From: an uncultured Mollicutes bacterium
GTDB taxonomy: Bacteria > Bacillota_I > Bacilli_A > ML615J-28 > CAG-313
Assembly: GCA_900539265.1 (NCBI GenBank)
Contig: UQBM01000017.1
Span: 1-45,538, forward strand
Reading direction: 5' to 3'
Length of the DNA stretch: 45,538 bases
The first letter of the stretch is position 1. Each line of letters starts with the position of its first letter. The position numbers and the translations under genes were made by a program. This document shows positions 32,499 to 41,214 of this stretch, piece by piece. The notes beneath the pieces were generated by a model that saw only the letters and a program-made list of their open reading frames with translations, made no database searches and had not been told where the DNA came from.

Positions 32499-35294
32499 AT
32501 GGCATATGTTGCGTTATATAGAAGTTATAGACCATCTTCTTTTAAAGAAGTAATTGGTCAAAAGCATGTCGTACAGACATTAAAAAATGCGGTAATGGAA
32601 AATAAAACTTCACATGCATATATCTTTAGTGGACTTAGGGGGATTGGTAAAACCACGATAGCTAGAATTTTTGCGAAAGCTGTGAATTGTGAAAATCAAA
32701 CAGATGGAGAACCTTGCAATCATTGTAAAAATTGCCTTGCAATTATAAACAATGAAACAACAGATATTGTTGAACTAGATGCAGCAAGCAACAATGGTGT
32801 TGATGAAATGCGAGATATTCTAGAAAAAGTTAATTTTTTACCAAGTGTTTTACGAAAAAAAGTATATATTATCGATGAGGCACATATGCTAAGTACTGCG
32901 GCCTTTAATGCTTTATTAAAGACTTTAGAGGAACCACCATCACATGTGATTTTCATCCTAGCAACTACGGAACCGCATAAAATTCCAGCAACTATTTTAT
33001 CAAGATGTCAAAGGTTTGACTTTAAACAATTTACTTTAGAAGAATTAAAAGAAGAATTAAAAATCATTTCATTTAACGAAAAAATGGTAATTAATGAAGA
33101 AGCCCTTAGTGCGATTGCGGAAGCGGCAGATGGAGGAATGAGAGATGCTTTGGGAATTTTAGATCAAGCAAGTGTCTTTTCTAATGGTGAAATTACGGTT
33201 GAGGATATAAATAGTGTAACAGGAAGAATTTCTAATTATAAATTAATTGAACTAATTAGTTCTTTTAAAAAGAAAGATGCAACTCATAGTATTTATTTAA
33301 TTAATGAGTTAATTAATATGGGAAAAGAAGTTAGCCGTCTTGTTAGTGGAATTATTCAATTTTGTAGAGATATTTTGTTATATAAGAGTGTGAACGATGA
33401 ACTAGTTCATAAATATATATATGATAGTGAAGAATTTAAAGAACTTGCATCAAATATTACAACTAATGAGTTATTTTATTATATTGATGTTTTAGTAGAT
33501 ATTCAAAATAAAATTCGCTTTACTAATTCACAAAAAATTTACTTAGAAGTAGGAATTATGAAAATAATTAATTCTGCATCTGAAGATATTGATGTACTAA
33601 ATAAAATTCATAAACTTGAAGAAGTGGTTAGTGAAAAAGAAACTAAAGATGGATTTATGAATACACAAGATTTGGATAATAAGTTTAATAATTTAGACAA
33701 CCGAATTAAAAAGGTTGCAACCGATTTAGAAAAAGCTAAAATAGATGAATTTAAAGAAAAAATTGAATCTAAATTAGATCTTTTAGAAGATGTATCCTCT
33801 AAAAATGCTGCTTTGCCAACCGATTTAATGTTTCGCTTAGATAATATTGAGGATAAAATTAGAGTTTTAAATACGATAAACCAAGAAATTGATTCTAAAA
33901 AAATTGAAGAAGTTAATGAAAAACTAAAAGAAATAGAAGAAAAATTTAATACTTCTTACAATTTATCTAATGAATTATCAAATAATGAATTAGATATATC
34001 TACCTTTAAAATGCAAATCAGTAATTTAGAAGAAAAAGTAATAACTTTGGAAAGTGAGTCTTTAAATAAAATAGATGAAGAAAAAATAAAAGAAGTATTA
34101 AATTTAAATTTTGAACAAAGAATTAAAAGTCTTGAAGAATGGGTGGAACTGTTTATTCAAAAAGCGGATAATCAACATATTGACTTAGATAAACAAGAAA
34201 TTATTAAAGAAATTAATGAATTGAAAGAAAATTATTTTGTTTTAATTCAAACAATTCAAAGCAATATAAAAAAATCTAATGTAGATTTTAAAGATGAATT
34301 AGGATTTGATTTAGAGGATAATAGCGATAGTAAAAATATTGAACAAATGATAAATGAATTGATTGCTAATGTAAATAGAATATCGGATAAAATTAATGAA
34401 AATACAAATAATATTCATAATATCAATAATGAAATTACTACAATTAATGAGATAAATAATAGTCAAGAGGAAAATATAAATAAAGTTTTTGCGAAAATAG
34501 AACAAATGAATTTAAATAATAAAAATGATATATATGATAAAATGTTTGATGATGTGCAAACAAAAATTGATGATTTAAAAAATAGTGAAGATTCAATTAA
34601 AGATGATTTGTCAAAAATCAAACAACTAGTTAAGCCAAACAATGAAAATAAACAAATCACAAAGCAAATAGAAACTAAAGTAGAAGAAATAGCGGTTGAA
34701 AAAGTTAAAAATGAATATATAAGACCAAAAGAAGAACCTAGAATTGTTGAGACTAATGAAACGAAGACCCTTCAAAGAATTAAAAATGTTTATGATATTC
34801 GAATTGTAGAGCGAATATTGCATGAAGCAAGGGAACTTGAATGCCGTGAAGAAAAAGCACGATTAATAAATGCGTGGTCTAAATTAGAAGATAAAGTAGG
34901 ATATGTTCTTGCGCCAGTTGCAAAAATTTTATTAGATGGCAAAATGGTTGCTAATGGTAAACATGAAATATTAATAGTATATCCGAGTGCAACAATTTGT
35001 AATCATTTAATGGAACCTAAAAATTATGTAGATGCTAAACAAGTTTTAAGAATTACTTTTGGAAAAGATTACGATTTTTTGGCTTTACCAGAAAATACTT
35101 GGCAAGAAAAACGTAGTGAATATATTGGTCAATATGGGGTAGGAATTAAGTATCCTAAATTATCACCTATTCACAATCCTGAATTAAATGTTGTAACTGT
35201 AAATTATAATCAAATGAATAATCTTCCAAAAAAACCGCTTCAACAAGCTAAAGCCTTTTTTGGAAGTGCTATTGTAGAAGAGGAGGAAAGATAA
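32499..35294 (+). CDS. dnaX: DNA polymerase III tau subunit with an enlarged coiled-coil linker
   Basis: 931 residues, against roughly 560 in Bacillus. Residues 1-360 are the clamp-loader AAA+ core: MAYVALYRSYRPSSFKEVIGQ, Walker A GLRGIGKT (45-52), zinc ligands Cys64/73/76/79, DEAH (126-129), sensor-1 ATTE and SRC (168-170). Residues about 760-931 are a C-terminal domain like that of Firmicute tau, which binds polymerase. Between them lie about 395 residues of Glu/Lys/Asn/Ile-rich heptad-like sequence (for example LEEKVITLESESLNKIDEEK), predicted to form several coiled coils. ATG 32499 is chosen by the family start and AAGGGG upstream. It is followed directly by ebfC and recR, the conserved order. 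Confidence 0.93.
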   Translation: MAYVALYRSYRPSSFKEVIGQKHVVQTLKNAVMENKTSHAYIFSGLRGIGKTTIARIFAKAVNCENQTDGEPCNHCKNCLAIINNETTDIVELDAASNNGVDEMRDILEKVNFLPSVLRKKVYIIDEAHMLSTAAFNALLKTLEEPPSHVIFILATTEPHKIPATILSRCQRFDFKQFTLEELKEELKIISFNEKMVINEEALSAIAEAADGGMRDALGILDQASVFSNGEITVEDINSVTGRISNYKLIELISSFKKKDATHSIYLINELINMGKEVSRLVSGIIQFCRDILLYKSVNDELVHKYIYDSEEFKELASNITTNELFYYIDVLVDIQNKIRFTNSQKIYLEVGIMKIINSASEDIDVLNKIHKLEEVVSEKETKDGFMNTQDLDNKFNNLDNRIKKVATDLEKAKIDEFKEKIESKLDLLEDVSSKNAALPTDLMFRLDNIEDKIRVLNTINQEIDSKKIEEVNEKLKEIEEKFNTSYNLSNELSNNELDISTFKMQISNLEEKVITLESESLNKIDEEKIKEVLNLNFEQRIKSLEEWVELFIQKADNQHIDLDKQEIIKEINELKENYFVLIQTIQSNIKKSNVDFKDELGFDLEDNSDSKNIEQMINELIANVNRISDKINENTNNIHNINNEITTINEINNSQEENINKVFAKIEQMNLNNKNDIYDKMFDDVQTKIDDLKNSEDSIKDDLSKIKQLVKPNNENKQITKQIETKVEEIAVEKVKNEYIRPKEEPRIVETNETKTLQRIKNVYDIRIVERILHEARELECREEKARLINAWSKLEDKVGYVLAPVAKILLDGKMVANGKHEILIVYPSATICNHLMEPKNYVDAKQVLRITFGKDYDFLALPENTWQEKRSEYIGQYGVGIKYPKLSPIHNPELNVVTVNYNQMNNLPKKPLQQAKAFFGSAIVEEEER

Positions 35295-35594
35295 ATGATG
35301 AATCAAGCAATGTTAAGAAAAATGCAACAAATGAAAAAAGATATGGAAAAAACTCAAGATGAGATTATGAATACTGAGTTTAAAACTACATGTGGTCCTG
35401 TTACTGTTATTGTAATGGGAGATAGAAATTTAAAGCAAATTATATTTGAAGAAGGATTTGAAGCTACCACCGCAGATGATTTAGAAATGTTAGCAGATAT
35501 GATTGTTGCAGCAACACGTCAAGCAGGCGATGAAATAGATAAATTTACTGCTGAGAAAATGTCTAAATATCAAGCTTTATTAGGCGGATTTTAA
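35295..35594 (+). CDS. ebfC: YbaB/EbfC nucleoid-associated protein
   Basis: 99 residues, normal for the family. MLRKMQQMKKDMEKTQDEI is the long N-terminal helix, and AATRQAGDEIDKFTAEKM is in the C-terminal helix of the intertwined dimer. It binds DNA with little specificity and is conserved between dnaX and recR. The start lies on the dnaX stop with AGGAGG upstream; two consecutive ATG codons (35295, 35298) are both possible. Confidence 0.94.
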   Translation: MMNQAMLRKMQQMKKDMEKTQDEIMNTEFKTTCGPVTVIVMGDRNLKQIIFEEGFEATTADDLEMLADMIVAATRQAGDEIDKFTAEKMSKYQALLGGF

Positions 35595-35613
35595 AAGTTT
35601 TTAATTAAGTAAA

Positions 35614-36210
35614 ATGAGTGAAACAAAATTTTTAGATAATCTTGCTAGTTGTTTTGAGAAATTACCTGGGGTAGGGAAAAAAACGGCTCAAAGATATGCT
35701 TATTATATAATTGAGAAAATGTCTTTAGACGATGTAAAAGAATTATCCAATGAGCTTGTTAAAACTAAAGAAAATGTGAAACATTGCAAAATTTGTGGAA
35801 TGCTTACCGATTTGGATATATGTCACATTTGCAATAATTCTTATCGTAATAAAGAACAAATAATGGTGGTTCGTGATACAAAAGATGTTTTAGCGGTTGA
35901 AAAGACGGCTCAATATAATGGTTTATATCACGTACTTGGAGGATTAATATCACCACTTGATGGCATTACTCCTGATAATCTTAATATTGATAGTTTAGAA
36001 AAAAGATTAGATAATATAAAAGAAGTAATTATTGCTACTAGTTTTACTCCTAATGGAGAAACTACCGCATTATATTTAGAAAAAATCCTTAAAAAAGATA
36101 ATCTAACTATTTCAAGAATTGGATATGGTCTTCCTGCTGGTGGTGATATTGAATATGTGGATGAATTGACATTGAAAAGAGCAATAGATGCAAGGAAAAT
36201 TAGCAATTAA
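35614..36210 (+). CDS. recR: Recombination mediator RecR
   Basis: 198 residues, full length. The N-terminal helix-hairpin-helix reads LPGVGKKTAQRYAYYI. The zinc finger C..C..C..C is CKICGMLTDLDICHIC. The Toprim domain has IMVVRDTKDVLAVEKTAQYNGLYHVLGG, and SRIGYGLPAGGDIEYVDELTL follows. With RecO and RecF (15218) it loads RecA. No good ribosome site precedes the ATG, so translation may depend on coupling with ebfC 19 bases upstream. Confidence 0.96.
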   Translation: MSETKFLDNLASCFEKLPGVGKKTAQRYAYYIIEKMSLDDVKELSNELVKTKENVKHCKICGMLTDLDICHICNNSYRNKEQIMVVRDTKDVLAVEKTAQYNGLYHVLGGLISPLDGITPDNLNIDSLEKRLDNIKEVIIATSFTPNGETTALYLEKILKKDNLTISRIGYGLPAGGDIEYVDELTLKRAIDARKISN

Positions 36211-36221
36211 AGGAGGCTATA

Positions 36222-36458
36222 ATGTTTATTTCAAAAATAATTGATTGGATTAATAATTTTGGTGATACTGTTTCAGATTATATTTTAAATCCATTTCTAA
36301 ATTTACCAGGTTTTTTAAAATTTTTAGTAGTGTTAGCAATTTGTTTTTTATCAATAGTTGGTTTAATTCGGGTAGCAAGAAAAGCTTTAAAAACAGTAGT
36401 TGGAATAGCTTGTGCTTTTATAGTCTTATTGATTGTTTGGATTATATTCTTTAGATAG
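36222..36458 (+). CDS. Small two-TM membrane protein after recR
   Basis: 78 residues, not recognised. Two hydrophobic segments, LPGFLKFLVVLAICFLSIVGLI and KTVVGIACAFIVLLIVWIIFF, are joined by a basic loop RVARKALK. The N-terminal 25 residues are amphipathic. AAAGGAGG precedes the ATG by five bases. In Bacillus the same slot after recR holds yaaL and bofA, a small membrane inhibitor of pro-sigma-K processing. The position and the other spore genes make that comparison tempting, but I see no convincing sequence match. Confidence 0.75.
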   Translation: MFISKIIDWINNFGDTVSDYILNPFLNLPGFLKFLVVLAICFLSIVGLIRVARKALKTVVGIACAFIVLLIVWIIFFR

Positions 36459-36474
36459 GAAAAAATCGACAATT

Positions 36475-36505
36475 AAAAAGAGGTAGATTATTTCTATCTC
36501 TTTTT
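36475..36505 (+). terminator. Terminator of the dnaX-recR operon
   Basis: A 13-bp stem with one G-U pair (36475-36487 with 36493-36505, AGAGGTAGA/TCTATCTCT), TTATT loop, and T-rich tail. Confidence 0.88.
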
Positions 36506-36574
36506 ATTTTTTATCAAAAATAATCTTTTTTATTCACCATAAAACAAATTAAAAAGAAATAAAGATTATATAAT

Positions 36575-36603
36575 TTGCAAAAAAAAGCAAAATATGATAA
36601 AAT
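36575..36603 (+). promoter_or_regulatory. Promoter of the ABC importer operon
   Basis: TTGCAA (36575-36580), 17 bases, TAAAAT (36598-36603). A TATGAT at 36593 overlaps it. It is 56 bases before the ATPase gene; no clear operator is seen. Confidence 0.6.
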
Positions 36604-36658
36604 AAGTATGGTAAATAAAAATTGCTAATGCAATATTCTAAATTGGGAGGATAATTTT

Positions 36659-37720
36659 ATGGACATTCGCTTAGTAAACTTAACGAAGATATTTGCCGAT
36701 AAAAATTCTGAAGTAAGAGCAGTCGATAATTTAGATATTACGATACCTTCTGGAAAATTAATCGGTTTACTTGGTCCTTCTGGTTGTGGTAAATCAACAA
36801 CGCTTTATATGATTGCTGGTTTGTTAGAACCTACATCGGGCCAAATTTTTTTCGGAGATGAAGATGTAACTATACTTTCTGCTGAAAAACGTGGAATTGG
36901 GCTAGTTTTTCAAAATTACGCTTTATATCCGCATATGACAGTAAGACAAAACATTATGTTTCCGTTACAAAATATGCATTTACCAAAGGCTGAAGCTCTT
37001 GCAAGAACGCAAAAATATGCAAGACTTGTAGGTATTGAAGAATTGTTAGATCGTAAACCTAAACAGTTATCAGGTGGTCAACAACAACGTGTTGCCATTG
37101 CTAGAGCCCTTGTTAAAGAACCTAAAGTACTGTTACTAGATGAACCTCTTTCTAATCTTGATGCGAGACTTCGTTTGCAAACTCGTGAGGAGATTAAAAG
37201 AATTCAAAGGGAAACAGGAATAACTACTATTTTTGTTACTCACGATCAAGAAGAAGCTATGAGTATTTCCGATGAAATTGTTGTAATGAAATCGGGATTA
37301 GAACAACAAAAGGGACGTCCACAAAGTGTATATGAAAATCCAATTAACCAATTTGTTGCAAAATTTTTAGGAACACCACCAATTAATATTTTTTCTGGGA
37401 AAATATTAGATGGCGGTTTATATATCGGTGATGAAAGAATTGGGGATAGTAAACTTGAAAATCAAGAGGTAACAATTGGAATAAGACCAGAAGGATTTGA
37501 AATAAATCCAGAAGGAGAATTAACTATCAATATTAAACAAATTGAACATATTGGTCGTGATAAATCACTAATTGCTACTAATCCTTATACCGAAAAGGAA
37601 ACTTTTCGTTTTATCATTGATTCTGATATTCCCGTTCATGAACAGACTGTTGTTAAGGTTTCAATTAAACCTAATAAATGTTATGTTTTTGATAAATTAA
37701 CAGAAAAGAGACTTCAGTAG
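36659..37720 (+). CDS. ABC importer ATPase, MalK/UgpC/MsmK type
   Basis: 353 residues. The nucleotide-binding domain has Walker A GPSGCGKSTT (about 39-48), signature LSGGQQQRVAIARAL, Walker B VLLLDEPLSNLDA and the H-loop FVTHDQ. After about residue 240 comes the OB-type regulatory domain of the MalK (CUT1) class (VTIGIRPEGFEI). This ATPase class powers import of sugars, glycerol phosphates and, in mycoplasmas, probably nucleic-acid breakdown products. Ribosome site GGGAGG. It is separated by one base from the first permease. Confidence 0.94.
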   Translation: MDIRLVNLTKIFADKNSEVRAVDNLDITIPSGKLIGLLGPSGCGKSTTLYMIAGLLEPTSGQIFFGDEDVTILSAEKRGIGLVFQNYALYPHMTVRQNIMFPLQNMHLPKAEALARTQKYARLVGIEELLDRKPKQLSGGQQQRVAIARALVKEPKVLLLDEPLSNLDARLRLQTREEIKRIQRETGITTIFVTHDQEEAMSISDEIVVMKSGLEQQKGRPQSVYENPINQFVAKFLGTPPINIFSGKILDGGLYIGDERIGDSKLENQEVTIGIRPEGFEINPEGELTINIKQIEHIGRDKSLIATNPYTEKETFRFIIDSDIPVHEQTVVKVSIKPNKCYVFDKLTEKRLQ

Positions 37721-37721
37721 T

Positions 37722-38693
37722 ATGGTAGAAGGTAAGAAAAGTATAAACTTTTTAAGAGGTATTTTGTATTTATCACCGGCTTTAATATTAATGGCGATTT
37801 TTACTTTTTATCCGCTGTTTAATACATTTATAATCTCTTTTAAAGAAGAATATAACTATATGACAGGTAAACATGCAGAATGGGGGTTTGCCAATTATGC
37901 TAAATTATTTGCCACGGGTAATATCTTTAGAACATGTTTAGTTAATACTCTTGTTATTGTTTTTGTTTCTGTTCCCCTATCAATTGTTTTATCACTACTT
38001 ATTGCGGTGGCACTTAATTCTATTAAACCTTTGCAAAAGTTTTTTCAAACAATTTTCTTTTTGCCATATGTTACAAATACAATTGCAATTGGTATGGTAT
38101 TCTCTGTCATTTTTGAAAGTCATCAAGGTTTAGCAAATACCATTATAACAAATTTGGGAGGCAATATGATTAACTGGCTAGGTGGTAATAACTTAGCTAC
38201 AACCCTTGGAAAAGATTTCCTTAGTCCTGATAATACTCTATTTACTCCTCAATGGTTTACTTCAATGATAGTATTAATGGTATATATTGTTTGGAATTCA
38301 TTACCATTTAAAATTTTGATTTTACTAAGTGCTCTTCAAGGAATTGACAAACAATACTATCAAGCAGCTCAAATTGATGGCTCATCAAAAATGAGAATTT
38401 TTACAAAAATTACAGTGCCTCTTTTATCACCACAAATTTTTTATCTTTTAATTACATCTTTTATAGGTGCCTTTAAAGAATATACATCAGTTGTTGCCAT
38501 TTTTGGTGATAATGCTCAATCGGTTGGTCAAAGAAATAATATGGCTACGGTCGTTTGGTATATTTATAAGAAGACCAAAGAAGGTGGTACTACAATGGGA
38601 TATGCGGCAGCAGGAGCTGTAGTATTATTTATAATTATTATGTTTTTTACCTTGATTAATAACATTATTGGTAAAAAACGTGTCCACTATTAG
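37722..38693 (+). CDS. ABC importer permease (MalF/UgpA type)
   Basis: 323 residues with about six transmembrane segments, beginning LRGILYLSPALILMAIFTFY. The cytoplasmic EAA loop that contacts the ATPase reads YYQAAQIDGSSKMRIFTKIT, followed by VPLLSPQIFY. It pairs with the next gene product to form the membrane channel. The start lies right behind the ATPase stop (TAGTATG), so its translation is probably coupled. Confidence 0.93.
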   Translation: MVEGKKSINFLRGILYLSPALILMAIFTFYPLFNTFIISFKEEYNYMTGKHAEWGFANYAKLFATGNIFRTCLVNTLVIVFVSVPLSIVLSLLIAVALNSIKPLQKFFQTIFFLPYVTNTIAIGMVFSVIFESHQGLANTIITNLGGNMINWLGGNNLATTLGKDFLSPDNTLFTPQWFTSMIVLMVYIVWNSLPFKILILLSALQGIDKQYYQAAQIDGSSKMRIFTKITVPLLSPQIFYLLITSFIGAFKEYTSVVAIFGDNAQSVGQRNNMATVVWYIYKKTKEGGTTMGYAAAGAVVLFIIIMFFTLINNIIGKKRVHY

Positions 38694-38705
38694 AGGTGAT
38701 AAACA

Positions 38706-39722
38706 ATGTTAATCTTATTATTAGTGTTATTAGTATCATTTTTAATTTGTATGCTAGCTTTAAGACAAACTAATAAAGCGTATGAAAATTACCAAAGATG
38801 TCCACAAGATAAACTATATGTTGAAAATGTTGAAGAAATTATTCGTAAAGAAAAAACAGTTAAGATTGTTAGATATATTATATGTTATGGTTTTTTAACT
38901 ATTTTAGCTTTGTTTATGGTATTGCCATTTTATTGGATGATTATTACCTCTTTAAAAACAGAAGCAGAAATTAGTCTTGTTAAACCAACGTTTTTCCCTA
39001 AAGAATTTGCATGGGAAAATTATAAATATATCTTAAATATTAAGAATTATCAAGTAGATGTATCAGGATCTATTAGATTTAATTTATGGCGTTTAATGTA
39101 TAATACTTTAGTAGTTGGTTTTTTCTCAACTATTGGAACTCTTGTAACAACTGTAATGGCAGCTTTTGCCTTTTCAAGAATTAAATTTCCAGGTCGAGAA
39201 ATAATATTTACTCTTTTCTTAGCTACAATGATGATTCCAGGCGAAATGATGGTTATTTCAAATTATATTACAGTTGTTAAATATATGAAGGGAATGGATA
39301 CTTATTGGGCAATGATTGTACCATTCTTGATTAGTGTTTATTATATATATTTGTTAAGACAAAATTTTAAACAAATTCCTGATGAATTATATTATGCGGC
39401 AAAGGTTGACGGAACTAGTAATTTTAAATATTTGTTAAAAATTATGATTCCCATTGCAATGCCAACATTAATTACAATTACGATTTTAAAATTAATGGGT
39501 TCTTGGAATGCATATGTTTGGCCTACAATGGTTACTCAAAGTGAAGATATGCGTTTGATCAGTAATGGTTTAAGAAATTCATTTTCAGATAGTGAGGGCC
39601 GTTCTACACAAGGTAGACAAATGGCAGCAGCTACTGCGGTTTTAGCACCACTTCTCATTATGTTTATTTTCTTAAGAAAATATATTATGCGTGGGGTTTC
39701 GCGTAGCGGTATTAAGGGCTAA
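38706..39722 (+). CDS. ABC importer permease (MalG/UgpE type) with an extra N-terminal helix
   Basis: 338 residues; typical MalG-type permeases are about 280. The core begins near residue 55 (IICYGFLTILALFMVLPFYW) and carries the EAA loop LYYAAKVDGTSNFKYLLKIM and a typical C-terminus. The first 55 residues add a separate hydrophobic segment (MLILLLVLLVSFLICMLAL) and a charged linker, so the protein likely has seven membrane segments. AGAGGTGAT lies upstream. Confidence 0.92.
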   Translation: MLILLLVLLVSFLICMLALRQTNKAYENYQRCPQDKLYVENVEEIIRKEKTVKIVRYIICYGFLTILALFMVLPFYWMIITSLKTEAEISLVKPTFFPKEFAWENYKYILNIKNYQVDVSGSIRFNLWRLMYNTLVVGFFSTIGTLVTTVMAAFAFSRIKFPGREIIFTLFLATMMIPGEMMVISNYITVVKYMKGMDTYWAMIVPFLISVYYIYLLRQNFKQIPDELYYAAKVDGTSNFKYLLKIMIPIAMPTLITITILKLMGSWNAYVWPTMVTQSEDMRLISNGLRNSFSDSEGRSTQGRQMAAATAVLAPLLIMFIFLRKYIMRGVSRSGIKG

Positions 39723-39781
39723 AACAAACAATTTTGTTTTAGAAATATAAATTTGAAAAATAAAAAGGAGAATTTACAAAG

Positions 39782-41179
39782 ATGAAAAAACTTAATAAGA
39801 TTGCACTTTTCTTATTATTAGTTATTTGTGGAGTTGTTGCTACAGGCTGTGGCGGTGGCAATGACGATGGTCGTGTAGAAATCGAATATTGGCATGCCAA
39901 TGGAGCAGCCTTGACAACTGTATTGGAAGAAATCAAAGCAGATTTTGAGGCTAAAAATCCAGATTACAAAGTAAAATTAGTATCATATGGGGATTACAAT
40001 ACGTTAAGAGATACAATTACATCAGCAATCGCAGGAGGAATCGCCCCTACAGCAGCACAAACATATCCAGATCATATATCGTTATATCTAGAAGGAGAAG
40101 CATTACAATCACTAGATAAATATATTAATGATCCAGTAAATGGAATGAGTAAAGAAGAACAAGCTCAATTTATAGAAGGTTTTTGGGCAGAAGGAACAAT
40201 CTATGATACAGCAGGAACAAGATATGGAATGCCATTTAATAAATCAACAGAATTGATGTATTATAATGCAGACATTTTTACAAAATATGGTTGGGAAGTA
40301 CCAAAGACATGGGATGAAGTAATAGAAGTAGCAGAAGCATATAAGAAGACAACAGAATATGCGGAAGCAGTAAAAGCAAATCCAGGAAAAGTATATGCAT
40401 TAGGATATGATTCAGAAGCAAATTTATTTATAACTTTAACACAACAATATGGAGCAGTATATACATCATTTGATGTAAATGGAAAAGGAATCTATAATGC
40501 GTTTGGAGCAGTAGAAGAAGATGTATTAAAATCAAAAGCATCAATGAACTGGTATTTAAGTGAATTTAAGAAAGGCAATATAGCAACATCAACAGCCTTT
40601 GGCACAGATTATTGTTCGGATGCATTTAAAGCAGGACAATGTATAATGACAATCGGATCAAGTGCAGGAGCAACATATAATGATGGACAAGCAGCACTAG
40701 GAGTAAAATTCACAACAGGAGTATCAGCAGTACCACAAAAGGACTTAGAAAATGGACAAGTTATCCAACAAGGAACGAATGTATCATTATTTAAATGTAG
40801 TGATGCAAAAGAAGAATTAGGAGGATGGCTATGGTTAAAACATATGGTAAGTTACGAATCGGCTTTAAAATGGGCATTAGAAACATCATATTTTCCAATT
40901 AGATATGACGTATTAAATTCAGAAGAGTATCAAAATCATATAAAAGGAAATATAGTAGCAGATGACGGAAGTATAGTAGAAGGAATACAAACGTTAGCAG
41001 CAAAAGCAAAAGAAGCAGGGCTTGCACAATCAAAATGGTTTTATACCAATGTAGCGTTCCCAGGTTCATCAAAAGCAAGAGACAATGCAGAGACAATTGT
41101 ACAACAGATTTTATATGGAGATAGTATGACAGTAGATAAAGCATATACAGATGCTTATAATTCTATTATGAATGATTAA
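39782..41179 (+). CDS. ABC importer substrate-binding lipoprotein
   Basis: 465 residues. A lipoprotein signal ends at VATGC (Cys23), then a Gly-rich linker and an extracytoplasmic solute-binding protein of the UgpB/MalE cluster: VEIEYWHANGAALTTVLEE, PDYKVKLVSYGDYNTL, YGMPFNKSTELMYYNADIF, VPKTWDEVIEVAEAYK, and a C-terminus with EIVQQILYGD-like helices. From about 39,990 to 41,150 the codons strongly favour A-ending forms (GCA, ACA, GGA, TCA), unlike the neighbouring lipoprotein genes that favour T-ending forms. Substrate unknown; context suggests breakdown products of nucleic acid, or a sugar. Confidence 0.92.
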   Translation: MKKLNKIALFLLLVICGVVATGCGGGNDDGRVEIEYWHANGAALTTVLEEIKADFEAKNPDYKVKLVSYGDYNTLRDTITSAIAGGIAPTAAQTYPDHISLYLEGEALQSLDKYINDPVNGMSKEEQAQFIEGFWAEGTIYDTAGTRYGMPFNKSTELMYYNADIFTKYGWEVPKTWDEVIEVAEAYKKTTEYAEAVKANPGKVYALGYDSEANLFITLTQQYGAVYTSFDVNGKGIYNAFGAVEEDVLKSKASMNWYLSEFKKGNIATSTAFGTDYCSDAFKAGQCIMTIGSSAGATYNDGQAALGVKFTTGVSAVPQKDLENGQVIQQGTNVSLFKCSDAKEELGGWLWLKHMVSYESALKWALETSYFPIRYDVLNSEEYQNHIKGNIVADDGSIVEGIQTLAAKAKEAGLAQSKWFYTNVAFPGSSKARDNAETIVQQILYGDSMTVDKAYTDAYNSIMND

Positions 41180-41214
41180 TTTTAAAGCTTAAATTTTATT
41201 AAAAGGTAGTTATA

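Noticed and set aside
36222..36458. BofA (pro-sigma-K processing inhibitor) for the small membrane protein after recR
   Set aside because: The position matches Bacillus, but I see no convincing sequence similarity, only two hydrophobic helices. Left as unknown.
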